From the NCBI RefSeq assembly GCF_016904955.1, contig NZ_JADIKE010000032.1, positions 124,001-188,000 on the forward strand: a stretch of 64,000 bases of DNA, written 5' to 3'. The position numbers were made by a program, and so were the translations under genes. Shown here piece after piece: positions 52,237-59,045 of the stretch. The stretch's first letter is position 1. The number at the start of each line of letters is the position of its first letter. Source of the stretch: Dyella flava. GTDB taxonomy: Bacteria > Pseudomonadota > Gammaproteobacteria > Xanthomonadales > Rhodanobacteraceae. The notes beneath the pieces are model-generated. The model saw only the letters and a program-made list of their open reading frames with translations, did not search any database and was not told where the DNA came from.

Positions 52237-53115
52237 GCCCGAGCTCCGCACGGCCACTGAGGGCGCATGCATGGCCTCCTGCAGGGACTGATCAGCGTCA
52301 TCGACCTTTTTTTGCGCCGCTTCGACTTGTCGTTGCGCCTTCGCGACTGCGTCTTCGGCTTGCGCGCGTTCCTTGCCCGGTTTGAAGCTGGTTACCCAGT
52401 TTGGATCATTCGGAATTTGAAGCTCGCGTAACGCTGCCCATTCTATCGGGTAGCCAGGTCGCCTTAGTTCATGAAGCGCATACTCTTGCGGGCTTGGGTG
52501 ATGGAGTGGCCCCGGGCTAGGTGGCCGGACGGCGCTCCATAGGTCACCGCTGGGCCCGTGAGTTCGTTCAATCATCTTCAGATCCTGCTCGGCATCGTTG
52601 AGTCTTTTCTTGGCGTCACCGAGTTCGTTTTGAGCCGTTTTATAGGCGGAATTCGCCCTGGCTATGGCTTCTTGTTTTTGCTCCTCGGAAAGAAGCGGGC
52701 GGCGAGTGGCTGGGTTCGACATCGCGGCGCGCGAGGAACCTTGACCGCCTCCCGGCAAGCCCCCATCCAGCTTCCAGCCCCCATGCCCATCGGGCAGCAC
52801 CTGTTTGGACGTCTGTTTGAGCACGCCCGTTTGGGGTGCGCGCGTATAGAGCGCTTGAGCTCCGCTCGCGTTGGATGTGCTCTTGATGAAATAGATTGCC
52901 GGATCGCCCGGCAACGTCACGGCAGTGAGTTCGGCGGGTGGAAGATGCGCCAGCAGTCCGGAGGGTTTTCCGCTCGCCGGCGTAGCGGGAAAGCCGGTGG
53001 CGCTCGACGTCACCGATGCCGGAGCGGGCTTGCGGGAACTGCTGCCTTCACTGGCGTCCGACTCCCGCAATGGAGCGTGGACGGAAGGCTCGGGGTGGAT
53101 TTTGATTCCTAACAT
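52207..53115 (-). CDS. Unrecognised effector-like protein with coiled coils
   Basis: A 302-residue protein I do not recognise. No signal peptide; residues 1-55 are Pro/Ser/Ala-rich and likely disordered. A short domain (about 60-130) with LTAVTLPGDPAIYFIKS and KQVLPDGHGGWKLDGGLPGG loosely recalls a sequence pattern repeated in some secreted plant-pathogen effectors. It is followed by an Ala/Glu/Lys coiled coil (LLSEEQKQEAIARANSAYK...LNDAEQDLK), a Pro-rich stretch, and a second coiled coil (AQAEDAVAKAQRQVEAAQKKVDDADQSL). ATG 53115 is used because AGGAG is spaced 8 bases; a GTG at 53124 overlaps that site. It stands alone between duplicated lacI tails and hairpins. A secreted role is inference only. 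Confidence 0.7.
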   Translation of the reverse strand: MLGIKIHPEPSVHAPLRESDASEGSSSRKPAPASVTSSATGFPATPASGKPSGLLAHLPPAELTAVTLPGDPAIYFIKSTSNASGAQALYTRAPQTGVLKQTSKQVLPDGHGGWKLDGGLPGGGQGSSRAAMSNPATRRPLLSEEQKQEAIARANSAYKTAQNELGDAKKRLNDAEQDLKMIERTHGPSGDLWSAVRPPSPGPLHHPSPQEYALHELRRPGYPIEWAALRELQIPNDPNWVTSFKPGKERAQAEDAVAKAQRQVEAAQKKVDDADQSLQEAMHAPSVAVRSSGEESVERSEK

Positions 53116-53301
53116 GGGTGGCACTCCTGTCTAAGCGAAAAAACGCGAGTCTGCGCGACAGCATGTGCCGCGCCGCACAGGAGTGGTGGCGGATAGTTAT
53201 GGGCAGATGCTTCGGCCATGGCACGGCTCACGCCGTGTACACATAGCGGGCTATGGCTGTTTGCTCATTCGCCAGAAACGATGCGCGGATGACAGCATCG
53301 C

Positions 53302-53359
53302 TGGGCAGCCCGTGCAGTCGCAGATGATGGCGACGGCGTTGGTGGTGCGCTTGACTTGA
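53302..53359 (+). pseudogene. Duplicated 3' tail of lacI (17 codons)
   Basis: From TGGGCAGCC on, this matches the lacI 3' end at 51881-51938: it encodes GQPVQSQMMATALVVRLT and stop, against GQPVQSQMMATTLVVRST in lacI. The match runs on through the post-stop spacer CTAAGAGCT and the whole hairpin, about 150 bp in all. No upstream lacI sequence is present. With the intact copy it flanks the orphan gene as direct repeats. Confidence 0.9.
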
Positions 53360-53381
53360 AGCTAAGAGCTGGAAGCTAAGA

Positions 53382-53460
53382 GAGAGTGGAGAGGAGTGAG
53401 GAATAAGAGAGAGCAAGAGCATGCCGGCTCTTCTCTCACTTCTCACTCCTCTCCACTCTC
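53382..53460. repeat. Hairpin repeat 3 between lacI tail and pilS
   Basis: Almost the same sequence as 51955-52033, with the same order of arms (GAGAGTGGAGAGGAGTGAGG ... CACTCCTCTCCACTCTC). It ends ten bases from the pilS stop and probably terminates pilS transcription. The rest of the 53116-53469 gap holds the orphan gene's promoter and the lacI tail. Confidence 0.85.
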
Positions 53461-53469
53461 TCCTTGCAT

Positions 53470-55074
53470 CTAAACCGCCGGTTCGATGCGTGCCGGCGGC
53501 GTCAACACCAGTCGGAAACAACTGCCGCCACCCGCCACGCGTACATATTCCAGCGCCGCCTGGTTCGCTTCGGCCATCTGACGCGCCAGATACAGCCCAA
53601 GCCCGGTGCCATATTCATGCGTGGTGTAAAACGGCTCGAAAATCTGCGCCGCTACTTTCGGCGCGATGCCGGGGCCGCGGTCGACCACTTCCAGGATCGG
53701 TACGCCGTGTTCGCCGTGGCGGACCACTACCATCACGCGCGCCGGTTCGCCCGGCATGCGGCCATAGCGCAGCGCGTTCTGTACCAGGTTCCACAACACT
53801 TGCTGCAGTTGTTGCGGATCGGCCACCGCCGCCACGGGCGCGGCGCTGTTGTCGATCACCCGCAGCGAATCGCCACCCAGATCGTTGCCTTGCTTATATT
53901 CGTCGACGAAACCATGGGCCCAATCGCCGAGATTGAGCGTTTCCGGGCGGGAGCGTTCACGCCGCGACAGCTGCAGGATGTTCTCGATGATTTCGTTGAG
54001 ACGGCTGCAATGGTTGTTGATGATCTCGACCATGCGCAGGTCGGTGGGATTCATTTCCTCCGATTCGGCCAGCAATTGCGCGGAGTAGCGGATCGCCGCG
54101 AGCGGGTTGCGGATCTCATGCGCGATCGAGGCCGAAAGCCGTCCCAGCGAACTAAGGGTCAGTTCCTCGGCGCGGCGTGACACCAGCGAGGTGTCGTCGA
54201 GGAAAATCAGCACCAGTGAATCGTCGTTCGGCGCGAGGCGGCTGAAACGTGGAACCACTTCCGGCATGCCGTCGGCCAGCTGGGTGGCGGTTTCGTCCAG
54301 CTTGCCCGAGGTAATCCAGTGATACAGGCGGCGCGACAGCTCCGGCGCCACGCGGCCCAGGTCGCGCTGGTCGGAAGACGGATTGCCCAGCAGCATCCAG
54401 GCCGATTCGTTGATCTGATGGATGCGGTTGGCATCGTCCACCAGCATCACGCCGGTTTTCATGCGGCGGATGATCAGTTCGTTGACCTGCGAAAGATTGA
54501 CCAGGTCAATGCTGCGCTGCTCGGCCAGCGCCTCGCTGGCGCGCAGCTGGCGACCCAGCACATTGCAGAGCACGACGATCGCGAAATATGCCATGCCGAA
54601 CAGGCCCGATTCGAGAAAATCCCGATCATCGATCGCGCCCAGGTGCGGCAGGGATAGCAGCGTACGGCCAAGGACCCCGAGGGTGGCGAGCGCCGCCAGG
54701 AACAACGCCAGTCGTAACGGCAACAGCAAGGCGCCGGTGGCCAGGTTCACCGCCAGCATCATGGCGATGCCGATGCGCGCATCATTCATGGCAGCGCTGG
54801 CCAGTACGGCGGCGAAGATGTCCACGAACAGCGTACCCAGAATGCCTAGCCAGCCCAGCGAGCGGGTCACGTGGGTGATGGAGACGATGGCCAGCGCGAA
54901 GAGCAGATACGCCGAGGCGACCAGGCGTGCCAGCTCGATGTTGTCCAGGTGCGGCCAGCCCATGCCGGCCGGCGTGAAGGCCAGTCCGACGTAAACCAGG
55001 GCCTGGGCCAGCCTGAAATAATTCAGAAACAACAGTTCGTGGCGGGTCGTCGTGCTGTTGGGCGAGTCAGGCAT
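53470..55074 (-). CDS. pilS: Sensor histidine kinase, PilS-like
   Basis: A 534-residue kinase (ATG 55074; an in-frame GTG at 55089 is possible, neither with a clear ribosome site). Six hydrophobic helices fill residues about 18-175, as in PilS; then a PAS domain (RRMKTGVMLVDDANRIHQINESAW), the phospho-acceptor block SASIAHEIRNPLAAIRYSAQ with His319, and an ATPase domain with NLVQNALRY, DRGPGI and YGTGLGLYLARQM. PilS phosphorylates PilR to control type IV pilin expression. It lies next to sucC, as I recall for Xanthomonas, but the PilR-like gene is 17 kb downstream instead of adjacent. Confidence 0.88.
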   Translation of the reverse strand: MPDSPNSTTTRHELLFLNYFRLAQALVYVGLAFTPAGMGWPHLDNIELARLVASAYLLFALAIVSITHVTRSLGWLGILGTLFVDIFAAVLASAAMNDARIGIAMMLAVNLATGALLLPLRLALFLAALATLGVLGRTLLSLPHLGAIDDRDFLESGLFGMAYFAIVVLCNVLGRQLRASEALAEQRSIDLVNLSQVNELIIRRMKTGVMLVDDANRIHQINESAWMLLGNPSSDQRDLGRVAPELSRRLYHWITSGKLDETATQLADGMPEVVPRFSRLAPNDDSLVLIFLDDTSLVSRRAEELTLSSLGRLSASIAHEIRNPLAAIRYSAQLLAESEEMNPTDLRMVEIINNHCSRLNEIIENILQLSRRERSRPETLNLGDWAHGFVDEYKQGNDLGGDSLRVIDNSAAPVAAVADPQQLQQVLWNLVQNALRYGRMPGEPARVMVVVRHGEHGVPILEVVDRGPGIAPKVAAQIFEPFYTTHEYGTGLGLYLARQMAEANQAALEYVRVAGGGSCFRLVLTPPARIEPAV

Positions 55075-55123
55075 CGCGCGGCTGGACACGGGTTTCAGGG
55101 CTCACCAATGGAAGTGGTATCTC

Positions 55124-55245
55124 CCTCTCCCCTCCGGAGAGAGGCTGGGTGAGGGGCTAAATCTTGCGGTCGGGCGGCATCGAAACGATGTTCGATGCGC
55201 CACTTTCGCAAGATTGGTCCCTTACCTCAATCCTCCTGCAATCTT
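55124..55245. repeat. Composite REP-like repeat upstream of sucC
   Basis: In the 55075-55582 gap, which has no gene, CTCTCC-cctcc-GGAGAG (55124-55144) is followed by GGGTGAGGGGCT and a nested stem: AATCTTGCG (55160) pairs with CGCAAGATT (55207) around GCATCGAA/TTCGATGC. The order of elements parallels 16744-16960. A GGCCCC/GGGGCC stem (55398-55418) follows nearer sucC. The divergent pilS and sucC promoters must lie here, but I cannot pin them. Confidence 0.6.
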
Positions 55246-55582
55246 GCCCTCCCAGGATTTGTGCGCCTGATCCCGATCCGCACCCCGGAAGGGAGCCGGC
55301 GCGGACGCAAAGAGCCATGAAGATCAGCGAGATGGCCGCTTATCTCAATCCTGTTCCCCGGGGAGAAAGGCGGCGAACGCAAAGCGTCATGCTTACTGGC
55401 CCCTTTCCATCAGGGGCCGCTTCCGCGAAAATACCGGGCCGTATTGCGCGGTTTTTGCCATGTTGACTCATGGCCGCGGCGCACTGCACGCCGGTAGTGC
55501 GTTCCACCGCCGTCCGTTCTCCCTAGTCTGTGCTGTGGCTACCGCGCAGGCTCGATTCTTCCCCATTCACTCGAGGTATCGA

Positions 55583-56746
55583 ATGAATTTCCACGAGTAC
55601 CAGGCCAAAGAGCTGTTCGCGCATTACGGTATCGCCGTACCGCCGGGCAAAGTCGCCAACTCCCCCGACGCCGCTGTCGACGCCGCCAAGCACCTTGGTG
55701 GTTCGCAATGGATGGTCAAGGCCCAGATCCACGCAGGTGGCCGCGGCAAGGCCGGCGGTGTCAAGTTCTGCAAGAGCCTGGATGACGTCCATGCCGCCGC
55801 CAAGGGCATGCTCGGCAAGAACATGGAAACCTATCAGTCCGCCGGCCGCGCGCTGCCGGTGAACCTGGTGCTGGTGACCGATGCCACCAACATCGCCAAG
55901 GAGCTGTACCTGTCGATCCTCGTCGATCGCGACAGCAAGGCCGTCACCTTCATCGCCTCCAAGCACGGCGGCGTGGACATCGAGCAGGTGGCCCGCGAAA
56001 CGCCGGACGACATCCACACCATCGTGGTCGATTTCGTCGAAGGCCTGCAGCCGTACCAGTGCCGCCAGCTCGGCTTCGCGATGGATCTGAATGCGAAGCA
56101 GGTCACCCAGCTCACCAAGATCATGCTGGGCCTGTACAAGCTGTTCAACGAGAAGGACCTGTCGCTGGTCGAACTGAACCCGCTGGCGATCCTCGAAGAC
56201 GGCAACCTCGCCGCCCTCGACGGCAAGGTCAACTCCGATGACAACGCCGAGTTCCGTCATGCGGACCTGGCCAAGATGCGCGACCTCACGCAGGAAGACG
56301 CCGCCGAAGCGGCTGCCGTGCAGCACAACCTCAACTACGTGACCATGGACGGCAACATCGGCTGCATGGTGAACGGTGCAGGTCTGGCCATGGCCACCAT
56401 GGACGTGATCAAGCTGGCGGGCGGCGAGCCGGCCAACTTCCTCGACGTCGGCGGTGGCGCGACCAAGGAGCGCGTGACCGAAGCGTTCAAGCTGATCCTT
56501 TCCTCCGACAAGGTGAAGGCCATCCTGGTCAACATCTTCGGCGGCATCGTGCGCTGCGACCTGATCGCCGAAGGCATCATCGCCGCGGTGAAGGAAGTGG
56601 GCCTGAAGATTCCGGTGGTGGTGCGCCTGCAGGGCACCAACGTGGAGAAGGGCCGCGAACTGCTGGCCAACTCCGGTCTGGCGATCACGCCGGCCGACGA
56701 TCTCAACGACGCGGCGAAGAAAGCCGTGGCTGCCGCGAAAGCCTAA
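55583..56746 (+). CDS. sucC: Succinyl-CoA synthetase beta subunit
   Basis: A 387-residue ATP-grasp subunit of the TCA-cycle enzyme that converts succinyl-CoA, ADP or GDP and phosphate to succinate, NTP and Co[45 protein letters not shown] and [16 protein letters not shown] match SucC throughout, and length is normal. GAGGT stands 5 bases before the ATG. The alpha-subunit gene follows after 171 bp of hairpins. Confidence 0.98.
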   Translation: MNFHEYQAKELFAHYGIAVPPGKVANSPDAAVDAAKHLGGSQWMVKAQIHAGGRGKAGGVKFCKSLDDVHAAAKGMLGKNMETYQSAGRALPVNLVLVTDATNIAKELYLSILVDRDSKAVTFIASKHGGVDIEQVARETPDDIHTIVVDFVEGLQPYQCRQLGFAMDLNAKQVTQLTKIMLGLYKLFNEKDLSLVELNPLAILEDGNLAALDGKVNSDDNAEFRHADLAKMRDLTQEDAAEAAAVQHNLNYVTMDGNIGCMVNGAGLAMATMDVIKLAGGEPANFLDVGGGATKERVTEAFKLILSSDKVKAILVNIFGGIVRCDLIAEGIIAAVKEVGLKIPVVVRLQGTNVEKGRELLANSGLAITPADDLNDAAKKAVAAAKA

Positions 56747-56779
56747 TCCCATGCAGGTGCTTCATCTCCGCCGCAACAG

Positions 56780-56870
56780 CCCCCTTAAGTTAAGGGGGCG
56801 GCACCATCGCTTTGCGATGGTGCGGGGTTGTGGGGGCATGTCTCACGGCACGTCGCGTAGCGATGTGCCG
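56780..56870. repeat. Three hairpins between sucC and sucD
   Basis: CCCCCTTAA-g-TTAAGGGGG (56780-56798), GCACCATCGC-ttt-GCGATGGTGC (56801-56823) and CGGCACGTCGC-gta-GCGATGTGCCG (56846-56870, one mismatch) follow in series. They separate two subunits of one enzyme and may set the ratio of the two messages by stabilisation or partial termination. There is no T-run. Confidence 0.75.
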
Positions 56871-56917
56871 CGGGTGATCGAAGCCTGTATCACACATATT
56901 TGAGAGGACTTTTTGAA

Positions 56918-57793
56918 ATGTCCGTTCTAGTCAATAAGAACACCAAGGTGATCGTGCAGGGCTTCACCGGCCAGCAGGGCACCTTCCACGCCGAACAGGC
57001 GATCGACTACGGCACCAAGGTGGTCGGCGGCGTGACGCCGGGCAAGGGCGGCAGCGAGCACATCGGCCTGCCGGTTTTCAACAGCGTGGCCGAAGCGGTC
57101 GACGAAACCGGCGCCGATGCGTCGGTGATCTTCGTGCCGCCGCCGTTTGCGGCTGACTCGATCATGGAAGCGATCGACGCCGGCGTGCGCGTGATCGTCA
57201 CCATTACCGAAGGCATCCCGGTGCTGGACATGCTGCGCGTGAAGAACGTGCTGGCGCAGCATCCGGAAACCGTGCTGATCGGACCGAACTGCCCCGGCAT
57301 CATCACCCCGGGCGAATGCAAGATCGGCATCATGCCGGGCCACATCCACAAGCCGGGCAAGGTCGGCATCGTGTCGCGTTCCGGCACGCTGACCTACGAA
57401 GCTGTGTTCCAGACCACCAATGAAGGCCTGGGCCAGTCCACCTGTATCGGCATCGGCGGTGACCCGATCAACGGCCTGAACTTCATCGACTGCCTGAAGC
57501 TGTTCCAGGACGATCCGCAGACCGAAGGCATCATCATGGTCGGCGAAATCGGCGGCAGCGCCGAAGAAGAAGCGGCCGAGTTCATCGGTGAGTACGTCAA
57601 GAAGCCGGTGGTGTCGTTCATCGCGGGCGCTTCGGCTCCGGCCGGCAAGCGCATGGGCCATGCCGGTGCGATCATCTCCGGCGGCAAGGGCACGGCGGCG
57701 GCGAAGTTTGCCGCGCTGGAAAAGGCCGGCGTCACCACGGTGAAGTCGCCTGCCGATCTCGGCAAGACGCTTGCTGGTTTGCTCAAGAAGTAA
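56918..57793 (+). CDS. sucD: Succinyl-CoA synthetase alpha subunit
   Basis: A 291-residue CoA-binding subunit. [43 protein letters not shown] and RMGHAGAII with the phospho-histidine His248 match SucD. GAGAGGA lies about 10 bases before the ATG. It forms the heterotetramer with SucC from the same operon and ends 22 bases before a strong terminator. Confidence 0.98.
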   Translation: MSVLVNKNTKVIVQGFTGQQGTFHAEQAIDYGTKVVGGVTPGKGGSEHIGLPVFNSVAEAVDETGADASVIFVPPPFAADSIMEAIDAGVRVIVTITEGIPVLDMLRVKNVLAQHPETVLIGPNCPGIITPGECKIGIMPGHIHKPGKVGIVSRSGTLTYEAVFQTTNEGLGQSTCIGIGGDPINGLNFIDCLKLFQDDPQTEGIIMVGEIGGSAEEEAAEFIGEYVKKPVVSFIAGASAPAGKRMGHAGAIISGGKGTAAAKFAALEKAGVTTVKSPADLGKTLAGLLKK

Positions 57794-57815
57794 TCCGGTC
57801 GCTTTCGGCGATCTT

Positions 57816-57848
57816 GAAAGGGCCGCGGTGACGCGGCCCTTTTCTTTT
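57816..57848 (+). terminator. Terminator after sucD
   Basis: AAGGGCCGCG-gtga-CGCGGCCCTT followed by TTCTTTT makes a strong intrinsic terminator. The rest of the 57794-58073 gap shows no gene. Confidence 0.9.
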
Positions 57849-58073
57849 GTCACGAGCAGCTGTGCGGCAGATCCTTCACCCCTCGCCGTGGCGACGAATC
57901 TTCGTGTGTGCGGACCGTTGCGCCAACTCGCATAACCGTTTCCTGTCACGACAGGATTCGTGCCGCAGATATGACAGCGATGCCACCGGCCTGTCATGGA
58001 AAGTCAATCGACAAGCCTCTCGTTTCGTGCCAGCGTTATGGAACCGCGCATGATGGCATTGGGGGGTGCTTGC

Positions 58074-59045
58074 ATGAGACGTCCGCCGTTCCTCTATCCG
58101 CCGGCTTCACCGCTGATGCATCCGCCCCTGGCCTTGGATCAGGCGCGTCTTTATGGCTTCTGGGTGGCGGGCGATCTGGCCGCCTTGCAGGCCAGCGTGG
58201 ATCGCACGCTCAATACCTGCAATCGCGGACTCATGCATTTCACCGTGCTGACCCATTACGTGCTGCTGAGCTTCGCCGAGATCAGTCATGCCCACAGCGC
58301 CAATCAGGACGACATCGGCAAAGGCTGGGGCAAGGAGATCGACATCGTCACCTGGGTGATGGTGGGCTGCATCAGGCAGGACAATCCGTGGCCGACGTTC
58401 TACGCCTATCCGCTGCATATCTGGGTCGACGACTGCATGGCGCTGATCAACGGGCGCGAACTGTACGGCTACCCCAAATACGAATGCCTGTATGCCATGC
58501 CCGGACGGGGCGAGCCGCCCACGACCTTCCGGTTGGCGACGAAGGGATTCCAGCCGTTTTCACCGGAAACCGAACTGGGCATGCATCCCTTGCTCGATCT
58601 CGATGCAACCGTGGGTGTGATGGATGAGCCCACCAGGGATGTCGTCGTCTGGCGCGAAGGCTTGATCGCCTGCATGCACCAGACGCCGGGCTTTTGGGAT
58701 ACGCATCCGGCGTGGCGGCAGAAGTTCGACGAATGGTTCGATGTTTTTCCAGGTGTCGATCAGGTCTTCCTGAAGCAGTTTCCGGATGGCCGCGGTGAGC
58801 GCGCCGTGTACCAGGCGATCGTGGCCGCACCGGCCAAGGTCAAGGCCATCCACGGCTTGTCGTTACTGAGCGGCCGTTACGATCTTCGTTTGCATCCCTT
58901 TGACAGTTTTCCCCTCAACATGACGCTCGGCTGGCAGTTGGGTGTGCAGCCGGCGCACTGTGGTTTCTGCATCGATTTCGACTTTGAAGTAGGGGACGGC
59001 GTAGAGCTGGTGGACAACTCGCAGGTTGACGAGGAATCGGCTTGA
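58074..59045 (+). CDS. Acetoacetate-decarboxylase-family protein
   Basis: A 323-residue protein of the acetoacetate decarboxylase-like superfamily. INGRELYGYPKYECLY (Lys135 ends the GRELYGYPK motif) and the flanking beta-cone pattern are the marks; length exceeds the usual 250 by N- and C-terminal additions. The catalytic Schiff-base lysine of true decarboxylases follows this motif; here the segment reads YECLYAMPG, with no lysine obvious, so activity may differ. ATG 58074 is preferred to 57996 or 58038 because GGGGGG stands 7 bases upstream. Its stop overlaps the next gene's start, so the two proteins probably act together. Confidence 0.75.
   Translation: MRRPPFLYPPASPLMHPPLALDQARLYGFWVAGDLAALQASVDRTLNTCNRGLMHFTVLTHYVLLSFAEISHAHSANQDDIGKGWGKEIDIVTWVMVGCIRQDNPWPTFYAYPLHIWVDDCMALINGRELYGYPKYECLYAMPGRGEPPTTFRLATKGFQPFSPETELGMHPLLDLDATVGVMDEPTRDVVVWREGLIACMHQTPGFWDTHPAWRQKFDEWFDVFPGVDQVFLKQFPDGRGERAVYQAIVAAPAKVKAIHGLSLLSGRYDLRLHPFDSFPLNMTLGWQLGVQPAHCGFCIDFDFEVGDGVELVDNSQVDEESA

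Noticed and set aside
52207..53115. Interpreting the orphan gene as another Rhs tip or immunity gene
   Set aside because: No Rhs core motif, no similarity to the tip at 747-1160 and no neighbouring toxin; kept as unrecognised.
51881..53460. Integron-like cassette array with the hairpins as attC sites
   Set aside because: The hairpins lack attC core (GTTRRRY) organisation and no integron integrase is seen; direct-repeat recombination explains the layout more simply.
55523..56752. 409-residue minus-strand frame opposite sucC
   Set aside because: Antisense shadow of a highly conserved housekeeping gene.
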